Shown: positions 10,480 to 23,400, counted from the stretch's first letter. The stretch is DNA of 64,000 nucleotides from Viscum album (GCA_963277665.1 OY728165.1:1153044050-1153108049), one strand, 5' to 3'. Numbers and translations are program-made. Notes: a model not told the origin generated them from the letters alone.

Positions 10480-11510
10480 GGTCTCTGATGTGTCACAATA
10501 GACTTCGTACCCAACAACATCCTATAGAAGCCTCAAGATGGGTGCTCTAGTCATCCTCTACCTCAGCTTCTAAAATCTCTACTTGCATCTCCCCAACCAC
10601 ACAATGGTTTACCCCTTATTCTTCAATGCTGATTGTGGTGCTACAAATCTGGAGAAATCTGGCATAAACCTCTGGTAATATCCATTCATGAACTTAAAAC
10701 TTTACACCTCCATCACACTATTGGTTGGCTCCTAAGAATGTACCACCTCAATCATCACTTGATCCACTGCAACTTTAGTATCCTAGATGACATGTCCCTA
10801 AAATTTAACCACTCTGATCAAGAACTGAAACATTGAGAGCTTAGTATAATGCTGGTTCTCTCAGAGTGTGTCTAGTACTACCTGCAAAGGATATGCATGC
10901 TCTTCCTTCGTAGTAGAGTATATCAGAATGGTGTTGATGGATACTATGGAATAACGATCAAGGTATGGATGGAAGATCCTGTTCATGAGTCCTATCAACA
11001 CTACTAGAGCGTTGGTTACCCTGAAATCCCAAACCAAGAACTCGTAGTGGATTTACTGTCATTTGAAATCTATATTTTGGACATCCTCGTCTCCATCTCT
11101 AAGCTGGTGGGAGCATGAACTGAGGTTTATCTTCAAGAATAATCATTCTCCCATCAACTGATCGAAGAGGTTGTCAATCCTCGAGAGTGTGTATTTGTTC
11201 TTCATGGTCACCTTGTTTCTGAATCGATATTCAACACAAAGTCTCATGCTCACATCATCCTTTTTGGAAAACACAATTGGGGATACGAGGGGAGGAACAA
11301 TGGTCCATATGAATTCCTTCCCCTGCTAGTCCTATAGTTGTACCTGTAGTTTTTGAAGCTCCATGGGAGCCATCCAATACTCTACTGTAGATATCGTTGT
11401 CTTTTAGGGGTACAAGTCAATGTAAAAGTCTACCTCTCACGAGGAGGTAGACCAGGGACATCATCAAGAAAAACATCTGCATACTGGTCCACCACTACAG
11501 GATTACTCGG
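10480..11510 (-). pseudogene. Element 2 reverse transcriptase relic
   Basis: The start of the domain is seen around 11440-11510 (QYADVFLDDVPGLPP). Next come the segment with [14 protein letters not shown] and [16 protein letters not shown] around 11150-11290, and the catalytic loop near 10905-10940, reading SINTILIYS where FIDDILIYS-type is expected. Both aspartates of the metal-binding pair are therefore replaced. Frame changes occur between the blocks. RT copies the element RNA into DNA in the particle; this copy cannot. Confidence 0.85.
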
Positions 11511-11559
11511 ACTGTCCACATCAACGGCTTCAAGGGTAAGGCTAGCCAACTAATGGGTG

Positions 11560-12010
11560 ATTAGCCACACTCTCCTTTGATTAAGTCCATACTATGTTGC
11601 AATGACTCCATTCTCACCAGTGAAGGTAAACCTAGTCCCAACAATGTGACAAACTAAACATTGTCCCAAAAATAGTCAATCTGAGCATGGACTGTAGATA
11701 ACAAGTCCATACCCAAGATGACATCGTAAGTCCTCGACGCTGCTACTATGAGATCCCAGCAAAATCTATTGCCTCCTAGAGTAAGTTCACACTGCTGGAA
11801 GTAGTTCGTAATCATCGAATATACCCCCTGTAGGAGTCTCTATCCCTAAGGATCAAGCCAAAAAATTTGCCAGAATCTCTGATCTCCGAACGAGGGTAGT
11901 GGTAGTGAACGAGTGACTGGCACCTATGCCTATATGTTATGAACCTATAGTCAAGTAGATGGAAATAATACCACGAATCATTCCTATAGTGTCATGATCA
12001 TATGAATCAG
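11560..12010 (-). pseudogene. Element 2 retropepsin-type protease relic
   Basis: Around 11895-11933 the minus strand reads IGIGASHSFTTTTLV, corresponding to the FDSGASHSFIS active-site signature of Ty3 proteases with the catalytic Asp replaced by Gly. Surrounding sequence is poorly conserved. The protease normally cleaves the gag-pol polyprotein. The position between gag and RT supports the call. Confidence 0.7.
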
Positions 12011-13190
12011 CTGCTTACAGCTGATATATTCCTATACCACATGCTCACTATGGTCGAGGGTGGACTTCTTGGTGGTGGTGGTGGTAATACCTCGAAATGT
12101 CACCACTTCCTGTTGCATGGCCTCCACCTCTCCAATGTCCGCATGATCCCTGTGGACCACCTCAATCGAATCTCATTCTCTACCTGGGTGGTCCTTCGAC
12201 CATATGCTAATCATCTGAACGACGTGTCATGTAGTCACAAGACATTTGACCATGCCTACCGCATGCATAACATAGAACACTCCTGGAATGTTTGTCTTTA
12301 CTTTTTTATCTACATACTACCGATACTACGTCATATGGTTGTACACCAGTAGGTCTAGTCCTCTTGGACCTCTGCGACATCTGTCTATTTCCAGCTGTTT
12401 GTGACTCCACTACATGTTTAATGGTTTTGGATCACACTGTTGGAGACAAATCAGCATGGAAACTCTCCACTAGAAGGGATCCCTCTAACACCCCCTCCTA
12501 CGTCGAGATGCTGAGTGAGATCACTAAAGCCCTGATCCCCCGCCTGAGTCACTACTCGATGGTCCGGGCCCAAAAGAATAGTTCCGACACCATATTGGTG
12601 GAGTAGCATGAGTGGTCTGTGAACCTCACTAAGTACTAAGCTACTGTCATGCTGCCCTGATGTAGATGAAGTAGCTCTTGTATTAACATTTCACGATGAG
12701 TTACTGGGATTAAATCTTCTAAAAAAAGATCTCAAAGTCTACCCAGAGAAGTGCCACTTCTTATTGGACCTAGCATAATGATCCACCATCTACCTGATGT
12801 TTCCTATAGAAGACTAGAAATAAGAATCACCATGAGGTCTGGTGGTGTCCTTACCAGTCGTGAAACTCTCAACTCATCCTCCAGCCAATCCTCAACCGCC
12901 TGCGGGTCCATCTCTACTCTTATCCTTGGTGGCCACTAGAGATGGAACACACACAATGAGATCATGTATCATGTACCATTTGCTGTTGGGGATGGTGGAA
13001 TCGTTGGCCCAATGAGGACTGGTACCGCGAGTGCCTCTGTTGGAAAACGACCCTGCACTGAGGCCTCATTGCTCTATTGGTTATTACTGTGTACAACTTT
13101 TGGAACCATTGTCGGCTGTATGTGTGGAGAAATTATGAAAAGAATCTGGTGTGCTATAGTTAAAAGTTATACCTGGTGAGCTGACCTAGT
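12011..13190 (-). pseudogene. gag: Element 2 gag relic
   Basis: Around 12810-12900 the minus strand reads MDPQAVEDWLEDE, matching the conserved DP..AE.WL segment at the start of the capsid domain. Near 12226-12275 a segment CYACGRHGQMSC resembles the CCHC zinc knuckle of the nucleocapsid but with the spacing shortened by two residues before the histidine. Several stops and frameshifts lie between. Length and position agree with gag of Ty3 elements. Confidence 0.7.
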
Positions 13191-13405
13191 TGAGATAACA
13201 TAAATAATAATTTTGAAAACACACACATAATCACTGTTTTCATGAACTGAGTTGGAAATCAGTACTCAGGGTCTTGGTGTATGGATATGTCAGTCACTGT
13301 ACCAACACAGGACTCCCAAAACTGAAAACCACGCTCAATACACTTAAAAATATTTATTCATAGAAAAGATTGATCAGAGTCCTATGTTCTACGGTAGAAC
13401 TGAAT

Positions 13406-13417
13406 CCTCTGATAAAT
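13406..13417 (-). other. Element 2 primer binding site (mutated)
   Basis: The plus strand reads CCTCTGATAAAT where CCTCTGATACCA is the expected complement of the initiator-tRNA primer site, three bases before an LTR that starts TTTCACGACCC (for TGTCACGACCC). The match is 10 of 12, and the location at the gag side of the LTR supports it. Confidence 0.65.
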
Positions 13418-13420
13418 GTT

Positions 13421-14900
13421 TTTCACGACCCATCCCCCAGGGCCCATGCCGTCAATACCCCATTCCCGCCTTCCATAGGGTAGGGGATGGAGACAATCCC
13501 CAAAGATTTTATTCTCTAAAATTGAGATGTAATTGGTTTTATATCTGTAAATGAACAAAATAGAGCAGAAAGATTCATATAAACACTGAGTAAAATGTAT
13601 AACAACATAGTGTTGAAAAGTAAAATGAGCCGAAAATACAATCCCATCTGTAATTTACAAGGAACATGAAGTACAAATCCAATTTAAGAAAGGATGAATA
13701 ACTAATGGGTCATCCTATGGGATTCGTACCTAAAGGGTGAGTACATATAGCCTCATAAGAAAACCACATTTGTCAGTATCCTCTGTGTATCGACTCGTCA
13801 TAAGGCCCAACTCTGGGTATCGTCCAGTCCTGGTACTACCAGCCTCATTCAGTGTTGTTTGTCTTCTGCATCCAACATAACAAGGAGTGGGCATATCCCG
13901 TGTAGGGGCGAGAATAACGATACGTAGTAGGGACCTCGAGACCCTCATGGTCTCACAAATCCCCCAAGGATAAATTACAATTTATGGAATAAATAGATAA
14001 CCCTACATAGGTATATTCCCATATATATATAAAAAATATTAAGCAAATTGTCTCAATCACGAGGAAAACACAAATATTCTGACCCATATCGACCAAGATT
14101 TTATTCAGATTGTCGAATCCTTGACTGCTGGAGAAATCCTGCATAATCGAGTAAAAGTTCCCTGCCACATCACACAGAGGCACTTCCCACTAAGCTTGGA
14201 CATGTGAGGTACTCTTCCTGTCGAGTACCATGGGTCTGCAGTGTCATATTGTGGTGCCCCCCACCGTGGGTCTAACACCAAACCTAGGTTCTCCCCATCA
14301 TAGCCTACCGAGGTAATCCTCCTATCGAGTACCATGGGTCTTCCACGCCACCTAGCGCGCCCCTCCACCGTGGGTCTGTAGCCACAACCAGACACTCCCC
14401 AATGGGCTAGTAGATTCACTCTGTTTCAAACAGTCAGAATTCATTAGGTCTCAGCCAACTACTAGGTCTCCTAACTCTTCTCGCTCATCACATGAAGGAT
14501 CTCCTCCATGAGGTACTGGTCGAAACTCAAACTACCACTAAGTCCCAATAATAAGTATCTAAAAGGTCTGCCTCATCATAGAGGTCTCAATGAAATATAA
14601 GGCACATCAATTATATGTCTGATCTATGAGTTATCAGCCTTTTAGTCCAAGGAGCCCGGTTGGATTCGTTCATGATCCAACCTAACTGTATCTCAACTAT
14701 ACCCCAAACTCCAGCGCGGAATACTCAAAGGGACTGTCATGCTCCCATATTACCAGTGCTGCTGACAATTCGTCAAACAAACTTCTGGTGCCAATGAAAT
14801 GGTCAAAAGAAAGTGATGGGTTGTAGTGGGCCTAGGTCTAGTCTGATCTGCTCAGACTGACTAGATTGGGCCGACCTGGTTCTTGTCGACCTAGCCTTAC
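13421..14900 (-). repeat. Element 2, 5' LTR (outer edge uncertain)
   Basis: It begins TTTCACGACCC after the primer site and shares several words with the start of the LTRs of elements 1 and 3 (CCCGCCTTCCATAGG, then a GTGAGTA..T block). A 107-bp tandem duplication with GAGTACCATGGGTCT sits at about 14214-14420. The partner LTR is outside the window, so the outer boundary is set only by the change to AT-rich DNA near 14900. Open frames within it are not supported as genes. Confidence 0.55.
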
Positions 14901-15892
14901 TAGTGGAAAATGTAGTTTTAGAAGTTATTATCATTTCGTCATACCCTTATTCTTAGGTTATATTTATATAACTTCTTGGTTTACCATTAATGGGCTTCTA
15001 ACCTCACCCTTTATTATGTTTCCTTTCCCCTAATTATTATGAAATGTATTGTATATTATATATTGAAGAAGGATTCAATTTATGATGAAATTATTTGGAG
15101 ATGATGTAGCTCACATATGGGCTAGGGATTATGTTTCCAAGATTCTAATTGATCTATAATATAATGTTCCTCAAGCATGTATTGGTTTGGTGAAATAAAT
15201 AATCATTAAAATTGAGGAAATTATATATATATATGATAAGATTGGGTCAGTATATCCTCCTAAAGGTTTTTATATGTGACCAACATACACAATTTTATGG
15301 TCTCCCCTTCGATATGACAAATATTGATCAATACCATATATTCCTCATAGAAATGGCGGAAGGAGTAGATACTTTCATTGGATTTAGTCCATTATTTAGT
15401 ATTTAAGAGATCAATAGTTCCACTAAATGTCAATTTCCTTCGTCATATAATGGACTGAATTGAAAGTTACTATTTCTTGTGCGGATTCAAGAATTCAAAT
15501 TTATTATTTTTTTAATTCAAAAAATTTGTAAATTGAGGTTTTATTATCATGATATTCCCAATTAATACTCACATAATATTTTTCATCCCATTTGTACAAC
15601 CATTAAATCTCACGTCACATTGTTTATTAACTCGTTTTCCGATATATTCATCAATTTCACTGATAAAAGGTGAAATTCAGGATAAGTATTTTTAAATTAT
15701 TAAACACAAAAATGGGAAACCCTGACCATTAAATTCATAAATCATAAATGAAATATTTTCTTTAGCCTATGAATTTAAATGTTTCAACTGTGTTATCAGT
15801 AATCTATATCCAAACCAAAAATAATATGATAATTTTCCACTCTTAATAATGGTTTATAATGAACTTTAATATTAATCAAATAATATCCCTCA
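14901..15892. other. AT-rich stretch, possibly gag or leader region of element 5
   Basis: No domain is recognisable. The last part (about 15838-15870, CTTAATAATGGTT and following) resembles element 4 sequence at about 23064-23095, which lies in the gag-leader interval. That suggests this is the corresponding part of an older relative (element 5) split by element 4. The 64-codon plus-strand open frame at 15212-15406 resembles nothing I know. Confidence 0.3.
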
Positions 15893-18537
15893 TATGACAA
15901 CCTTGGTCTTTATTTCATACATAAACATGATGAATTTCATAAACTACACATGATACCACATAGATTATTGAAAGGTATTGTGTCTTTCGGGATTTGAAGC
16001 ATTACATAACTACATAAAACACGAAATACAAAATATTTTTTGAAAATGTCCTTTACATGTCCACTATATTCCCTCATACGTAACATTACATGGGATAAAT
16101 TGAGGACATGCATAAGAAAAATGTAAGCTATAATGCCCAGTTAGGGAATAATCATGGAATAATATGAGGGGTAAATAGTTGTTAGACAATAGGCATATCA
16201 ATGGATAAAAATAGAAATACGGACATAAAGGAATGATAAGGCATGATATTCATAACAAGGAATTGTGGTACCAACACTCAATATAGAATTAGCATGAGGC
16301 ATCGGTCATGGCACTTGGAGTAAGAGTAAAACATCATAGTACATGAATCACGAGTAAACCATTGTTTAACTTGAATTATAATGAGTCAACACTCATTTCA
16401 CATGACGTTTCATGATACTATACTTTTCCCATTACATTGTATAGCTATCAGGGTGCAATATTTCTTAATCATTTCATTCTATGCATAAGTGTTCCACATG
16501 GATCATACAACATGGAATCAATAATCATAATTTATTCTATGATAATGGTATGTGGAATAAATACATGATGATTTATAATCAATATGTAAATGTTCAAAAA
16601 AATGAATACCCTTGTTAGAAAAATGGGAACAGTATTTACTACAGATTGAAATTGGCTTGGAAAAGCATAGTGCAATATCAGTAGCACAAGGACATGAAAT
16701 AAGAACTCATAAAAAATTGGATGATTAGAGACAAATGGGCTTGGTATCAAATTTACAAGAAATGGTCAGTAATGGGGTCATATAGATACATGTGCCAACA
16801 ATCATAATGGAATTTAGTTACATAATACAAAATAATTACATGGAAGAAAAAGAGAAGAGAGAAATCCCTCACAAAATTTCAGAATGGTAATAGGTGTACA
16901 TGGGAGGCATTAATGAGGGAGAAAGGGGTCCCCCATCATCAAAACATAAATAGTGATGTATGGGAGAGGTGAAAAAACATACCCCAACTTCTGTAATTGA
17001 AAAAAATAGCATAACAACTTAAATAAAATTTGATAAAAAAGAGAACGGAAGAAATCCATTACATGGAAGTATAATGGAAATGGCTTGAGAGAGGCTTGAG
17101 AGAGGATTCATGAGAGTATGGGGAACGTTGGTAGGATTCCATATAGAGGAGGGAAGTTGTTGATCAATCTCCAAAGGAATTTATTGAAGAGTAAGTAGGA
17201 GCATAGGTGGGTTTATATAGTAAGGGATGGGAATTCTTTATTATTTAGGCTTGGGACACCACACATTAAACTAATCCAAACCACAAACCTGACAATGGTT
17301 TTTTCCCATTATTTTTTAAAAATATGGGTGGAATAAAATATTTTATGGGGAAAATGTATGAGCTTCTTATAAAAAAATGGTGGCTTAGGTGGAGGTTTGT
17401 AAAACTCTCAAAGAAAATAATTTAAAAATGAAAAATGTTATATAACCTTTGAAGGGTCCAGTAATGCTTTATAAAATAAATAAAACAAACCAAAAATCAT
17501 ATTATTTTAATGGTAAAACATATATTGGCTGATCATAATGTTTATATTATTTTATTACGTCATTATTTGGTCATTATGATTTCATAAATCACATTATACA
17601 TTTAAATAGAATTTAATTTTTACGAAGAAATTCGGCTGTCAATGAAAATTATGAAAAATTCACACTAGGATAATTTTGATGTCCTGATTACAAAAATAAT
17701 TTTTATTTTATCTAAATAATTTTCTAAATATTTGAATTTTTAATTGTAAAATAAAAACATTCATTTATCGAGAATTCATGGGGTTTGACAAAAATAGCTT
17801 TCAAACCATAATAAAAATTATGATTTCATTAAAAAAATTGAACAATCATATATATATAACAAAAAGTAATTTAGTAATATTTTATTAATAAATCATATAA
17901 TTAAAAAATCCATTGATTCATCCAAATAGATTTCTTAGTTGAACATTAACTAAAAATACTATTTGTGCCTTACCAACTATTTACCATGTAATAATACCAA
18001 ATTCAATGAAAATTATTTATACAAAAATAGTGTACAAAGTCATAGTGATAGGGTCTTGTTACATAACGATTTATAACACTCATATAACACATAAGGTTTA
18101 GGTGTGCGATGGTTATAGACTCATGGGGTGGATCGAATAACATCGCCTAGGTGGTAATCTCTATTAACTTACACTTCTCTCGTATTCAGTTCCGCTCTAG
18201 CATAACATGTTCAATATCGACTTGGGCATGGTCAAGAGCAATGCCAAATGATGACACCTCCTTCCTGAGTTCTAAAAAACTGGCTTCATTTAGCACAAGT
18301 CTATAGATAGAGGCCATCACTTACCTTGTTTGAGTAAATTGGATTTGTTAATGACCTATATTTATACAAATTAGGTGGTCTTTGTTCAACGACTATATTA
18401 GCAATGGTCTAAATTCATAACATCATTTTAAAATCCAAAAACATAAAACCAATGAAGTTAAAATTTTATATAACCATAATAAGACATTTCATTGGATAAA
18501 GAGGAATTTCAATTAATGAAATGTTTGGGTCATTACA
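15893..18537 (-). repeat. Element 4, 3' LTR
   Basis: It is collinear with 23402-26041. Shared landmarks are TTTATTTCATAC near the start, CATGGGATAAATTGAGGACATGC-type text near 16090, GGGGAACGTTGGTAGGATTC near 17120 and CGTATTCAGTT near 18183. It is AT-rich with decayed coding potential, and no gene is supported inside. Confidence 0.85.
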
Positions 18538-18538
18538 A

Positions 18539-18550
18539 TCTTCCACCATT
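18539..18550 (-). other. Element 4 polypurine tract
   Basis: On the minus strand AATGGTGGAAGA lies one base from the 3' LTR start TGTAATGACC and directly after the end of the integrase-chromodomain frame. This is the expected place and composition for the plus-strand primer. Confidence 0.65.
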
Positions 18551-19900
18551 GAGAAATTCTACCCTAGAAATTTCCTTTTCCCATAATAAAACATATGTTG
18601 GTAAATCTGGTTCATCACTTTTTCTGATTCCCACAGCGCTTCATCAAACTTGAGGTTTCTCTACGAAAAATTATTGAGAGGAATTTTATTATTTCGTAGA
18701 ACTATTTCACTATTATCTAAAATATTCACTGGTTTCTCCTCATAAGAAAGATCAACCTATAACTATACTACATCAAAATAACGTACATGTGAAGAGTTTG
18801 GTATGTACATTATTAAGAGTGAAACATGAATGAAATCATGTACATTGTCCATGGTAGGTGGAAGTGAAATTCGAAAGGCTACATCCTTGAAACGATAAAG
18901 AATTCCAAAGGAGCTGATGTACTTAGGACATTACATCCCATTCTTTACAAATCACAAGACTTTCTTCCACGCAGTTATGGGTTGAAGTACCATACCTCCA
19001 ACTTTAAACACAATGTATCGTCAACGGTTTTCTTCATAAATCTTCTACGAACTCTAGGATTCCTTGATATGATGCAGAATTATTTTCACTTTCTCCACCA
19101 TTTCTTCAACCGTTTTCGGTCGTAGTAGCTTAGACTCACCGTATTCATCATAACATGCTGGTGTTCTACACCTCTTCTCATATAGGGCTTCATAAGGTTC
19201 CATTCAGATGCTTGAGTGGAAACTGTTTTTATAGGAGAATTAAACCAGTGGATGATGTTTGTCCCACCATAATTTGAAGTCCATAGAACATGATCTTAAG
19301 GTATCGTCTAGTGTATGAATAGTTCGATTAGACTGACCATTAGTTTGAGGATGATTGGTCATACTGAAGTTCAATTTAGTATACAAAGCATGATTATTAC
19401 TCTTCCAAAACATACAGGTTAATCTTGGATCTCAATCAGATACAATAGAAAGTGGCATTCAATGAAAGTAAACCACTTCCCTGATATATATATATTCTAG
19501 TTGATCCAATGAGAAATCCTATCAAATTTCAATAATCTGCGCTGAATTTGTAAGACGGTCCACAACAACCCAGATTTCATAATTTCCTTTGGATGTCTTT
19601 GGAAGTCTGAGGAAAAATTCCTTGGTGATTTTCTACCATTTCTATTATGGTATTGGAAATGGTTGCCTCATCCACTTAGAATTCTACCTCTTTTCATTCA
19701 CATACTAACCCATTAGGAACTTTGATATATACTCATCATTCTCCTTATTCATATTTTCCCACCAATAATGATCTCAGAGATCATGATACATCATTATTTT
19801 TCAAGGGTGAATAAAGAAATTTGATATATGTGAATCATCCAAATGTTCCTTCATCAGCTCTAAACATGATGGAACACATAGTATTTTAGTAAATATCATA
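18551..19900 (-). pseudogene. Element 4 integrase with chromodomain-like tail, relic
   Basis: Reading the minus strand: a HHCC-region fragment with DHYWWENMNKE (around 19760), the core segment EIWVVVDRLTNSAQ (around 19530-19575), and at the C-terminal end YEEKPVNILDNSEIVLRNN and WESEKVMNQIYQHMF in neighbouring frames (around 18590-18760). The last two match the chromodomain-type module that targets chromoviruses to chromatin. The end of the frame sits next to the polypurine tract, as in Tekay-like elements. Several stops and frame changes are present, and the cysteines of the zinc site are lost. Confidence 0.8.
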
Positions 19901-20149
19901 ATTCCTTTTACCATAACATTGAACACTGAGGATTTCCCTCTTCTGCTAGATTCCACTTTCTTCTAAATTCCCACATCATCCCTTTGATCATCTTTTAAAA
20001 TTTCCAAAAGAGATGGTTTAGAAATCATTTGAGCAAGAATTTCTGATGTTCCTTTTTTTATGATTCTCATGTCCATATTCATCAAATATAATCAGATTAG
20101 ATTCTTCTCAATTCTCATCTGTGAAAGAATCAATGGGTTCTTTATACTT
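19901..20149 (-). other. Element 4 RNase H to integrase connector
   Basis: This is the short interval between the two pol modules. I see no distinct motif here beyond the general frame decay. In intact relatives it is a linker of the polyprotein. Confidence 0.4.
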
Positions 20150-20540
20150 AGAGCATCTGCCGCCTTGTTCTCTTTCCCAGTGTGGTAATGGATTGAGCAG
20201 TCATAGTCTTCAATCAGATCTAACCATCATCAGTGGGGCATGTTCAAATATTTCAGTGTGAATATATACTCGAGACTTTTGAGGTTCGTATATATTTCAA
20301 AAATATCCATAAAGAAATAATTCCACCAAATTTTTAAATTGAAGATCACTACAGCCAACTCCAAATCATGAGTTGGATAATTCTTCTCATAAACTATCAA
20401 TTTCCATGATGCATCTACAATTAATTCGTCATTTTGCATCAACACATAGCCCAATACCTTCTTTGATACAACATTGAATACCACAATATGTTCTCCGCTT
20501 ATGGGTAATGTGAGCGCACGAGTAGGGATAAGGCTCATTT
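20150..20540 (-). pseudogene. Element 4 RNase H relic
   Basis: A 102-codon open piece (20538-20230) begins near ALTLPISGEHIVVF and runs through KKVLGYVLMQNDELI, EKNYPTHDLELAVVIFNLK and LKSLEYIFTLKYLNM. After a stop, the same frame region continues WLDLIEDYDCSIHY. These are in the exact order of Ty3 RNase H. The TDHKS signature has become TNLKS and the first catalytic Asp region is altered, so activity is not expected. Confidence 0.9.
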
Positions 20541-21480
20541 TTTAACTCCTTGATGCTTTATTCACACTCATCACTCCATGTAAACATTACTCTCTTTAGA
20601 GTGATCTTGGTAAGTGGGTTGGAAAATCTTGAGAAATTTCTCACCAATCATTGATAATATCCAACTAACCCCAACATGCTACAGATTTCAGTTACCGATG
20701 TTGGCCTCAGACATTCCTCGATTGCATCTTTTTTTGATGGATCCATAGATATCATGTTTCTTGTGATGATATGGCCCAATAATGAGACCTACATCAACCC
20801 AAACTCACACTTCTTGTACTTTTCATAGATCTTCTCCTTCTGCAAGGTCTCAAATACATTTCTTAGATGCTCCACATGATCCTCCTTGGTTTTGGAGTAT
20901 AATAGAATATCATCTACAAAAACTACCACAAATTTTTTGAATTAATCCCTAATGACCATATTCATCATGTCCATGATGATTACTGAAGCATTAGTGAGTA
21001 TGAAATGCATTACTATGAATTTAAAGTGCACGTGTCTGGTATGAAAAGTGGTCTTGGATATATCTTCCTTCTTCAACCTTAATTGATTATATCCTAACAG
21101 AAAATCCTCCATTTAGAAGTATTGGGCTCCATGTAGCTGATTTAATAAGTCATTGATTTATGGGAGTTGATACTTTTTCTTTATAGTGATTTTTATTCTC
21201 ACAATAATCGATGGAAAAGTGGATTTCCCCATATTTATTCTCAATGAAGAGGATGGGTGCACCCCTAGGTCAAGCACTTGGGCGTATAAACCATTTATCA
21301 AGATTCTCATGTAGTTGTTTCTTTAACACCATAATATACACAACTACCATTCTATATGGAGTCTTGGATTTTGGAAACTCCCAGGGTATAATATCAATTG
21401 GGAATTCAACATACCTTCTAGGAGGAATAGTATGCAATTCCTTCGGAAACACTTCAATGAATTATATCATAATAGGCATG
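20541..21480 (-). pseudogene. Element 4 reverse transcriptase relic
   Basis: The domain entry at 21452-21270 reads FPKELHTIPPRRYVEFPIDI, then SKTPYRMVVV and LDKWFIRPS, matching the start of Ty3 RT. The catalytic loop at about 20900-20930 reads VVVFVDDILLYS with both aspartates retained (codons on plus positions 20910-20921). Between these, stops and frame changes break the frame. The motif spacing is that of an almost full-length domain. Confidence 0.9.
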
Positions 21481-22008
21481 TCTTGAATTATAGTTATCCC
21501 CTTAGACTCAATCATCTGAGCCATATATGAGTGCTCATAAAGAAATAATATCCACGCATGAGATAATGGATCTAAAGAAGATTCATATTCCTCCTTGCAT
21601 TTGTATAGAATAGGGGGTCGATTCTCCACATGGATGGTGATTTTCATCTTATGGAAATTTATGTTGGATCTATATAAGGAAAGCCAATCCATGATAATAA
21701 TTCCTTAAAATCCCACTATATGTAGTATGATGAGGTTCACCAAGATGTTATATCCAGATATAATGGTAGGTGATGTGTAATATTCATGGGATGGAATGAT
21801 TTTCCCATTTTACGTACTCACCGACCTTCTCACTTCCATGATTTTTGGTGGTGTGGGGATTGTTCTACTAAACATTTGGAATATAAAATAATGAGTAGAA
21901 CCTGAATCACAAATCACATTTTTCTATTATTCAATGAATAACTAGTGTACATGTCACCACATTGTTGTCGAGGATCACGTCAGATGTAGTGATGGGAAAA
22001 GCTCACCC
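21481..22008 (-). pseudogene. Element 4 protease and linker relic
   Basis: Around 21873-21920 the minus strand reads VICDSGSTHYFIF, a well-kept aspartic protease signature with catalytic Asp at about 21906-21908. Downstream, MDWLSLYRSNINFHKMKITIH (21692 leftwards) is the conserved linker between protease and RT found in plant Ty3 polyproteins. The protease would have cut gag from pol. Stops interrupt the frame between these two pieces. Confidence 0.8.
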
Positions 22009-23060
22009 TGGCGACCTTGGTGGTTGAGGGTTTCCTCCAAAAACAATTGAATTAGGGCACTGATTTTCAAGATTCCCTTATTCATTCTAGTTTTTGCAAT
22101 AATCTACACGTTGAGGTTTGAATGAAGTGTTCCTCTCCTCTGTTGCAGCCATAGTTTTTTTGTGGGAATTTAATAGCTAGGTGCCCTTCTCATCAAGACC
22201 TAAAGAATTTTCTAGTCCTCTTAAGGCAATTTCTGGGGTGCTTCTTTCAACACCTTTGGAAGGTGGGGTGATGGATCTTCATAGAAACATTGGATTTATC
22301 AATTGGACCACTAGCATTGAAGTTCACCTTATTCTTATTATCCTCATGATACCACTAAGAGTCTTAGATCTCTATTTTGATTTTCAGGGTGCATCAGATA
22401 ATTTTTTCATTACTATCAATGTAACGGATCACCAGCACTTTCCATAGGATGGGTTTCATCCCCCCAAGGAAGCAGTAAACCAATGCCTCGATCACCTCTA
22501 CAGGATTCGTATTTTTGATCAACATCCACCATTGGTCAACTTCACTATCGATATGATAAACAGCCCGGAGAAACTTCTCTTATTTAGAACATTGAAATAT
22601 GAAGAAGATATTTCTAATAGAGATGATGATTTTTTCGACGATTGAGGGATCATATGATCCATTAAAAGTAGTAGGAATTTGTCTCATGAAGCTCTCGATA
22701 GCAACTTTTTCTTTCTTAGTGGGGGTTGAATGTTGCATTTGAACCATGTTTCTATTCAAAGATTGAGTTTACTAAGAGAGATGAATTACAATGTTCTCGA
22801 TTTCCACTCCCACATCATTGGGAATCTAATTAGCATAGTCATCATTTTGATCATTACTACAGTTGTTATCCGGAGTCCTCCTATTATAGGCCATTGACTG
22901 GAATAAAATTAAAGTTATGGGTAACGTATAAAGAGTAATCCATGGAAAAAATAAATGACATTTAAATAACATTTATTTCCATTAATAATTAATCCATAGG
23001 ATTCAATCTATGTTATTCATGATCTAAATTCTAACATATATTCTTAAGAGAATTTTTTTT
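22009..23060 (-). pseudogene. gag: Element 4 gag relic with ghost zinc knuckle
   Basis: Near 22530 the minus strand reads EVDQWWMLIKN, the tryptophan-pair segment of Ty3 capsid. At 22057-22098, 14 codons keep the exact CX2CX4HX4C spacing of a nucleocapsid zinc knuckle. However, the second Cys is a stop and the His is Asn; the first and last Cys remain. These place capsid and nucleocapsid in normal order upstream of the protease. Confidence 0.75.
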
Positions 23061-23386
23061 CAATTCCCTTAATAATGGTTCATATTAATGTTATGAATTT
23101 ACCGATGCATATAACCCTAGAGTTTTGTATCGAAGAGTGTAGCATGTCCCATTTTCATGTACCTTGTACCCCTGGTCATCCGAAAACTACTTTTCGGGGT
23201 TTTCACCCATACGTACATTTCTGCCAGAGCCGCCACTACCTGCTCATATTCAGGCAGGGATGTATTTTCATGATAAACCACTTAATAAATATGAACCAAA
23301 ACGTTTGGATGTTTTTATTATACATAGTATTGTATATAAGGTTCCTCTAGGGTTATATAATCCAAATCCCAAAAATAACTAATCCT

Positions 23387-23400
23387 CCCTCTGATATAAA
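23387..23400 (-). other. Element 4 primer binding site (mutated)
   Basis: The plus strand CCCTCTGATATAAA lies one base before the LTR start TATGAAAACCC. The expected complement of the primer site is CCTCTGATACCA, so the core CCTCTGATA is kept. This fixes the inner edge of the 5' LTR. Confidence 0.65.

Larger units (their letters stand above)
9255..14900 (-). mobile_element. Element 2: Ty3/gypsy retrotransposon, 3' part outside window
   Basis: The minus-strand order is 5' LTR (13421 to about 14900), primer-site relic, gag, protease, RT, RNase H and integrase. The integrase stops at 9255, where element 1 is inserted. The rest of the integrase, any chromodomain and the 3' LTR should lie to the left of the window. 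All domains carry stops, frameshifts or lost catalytic residues. The outer edge of the 5' LTR is only placed by the change to AT-rich DNA near 14900. Confidence 0.8.

Noticed and set aside
21211..21486. 91-codon plus-strand open frame
   Set aside because: It is antisense to the start of the element 4 RT domain, which has strong family matches on the other strand.
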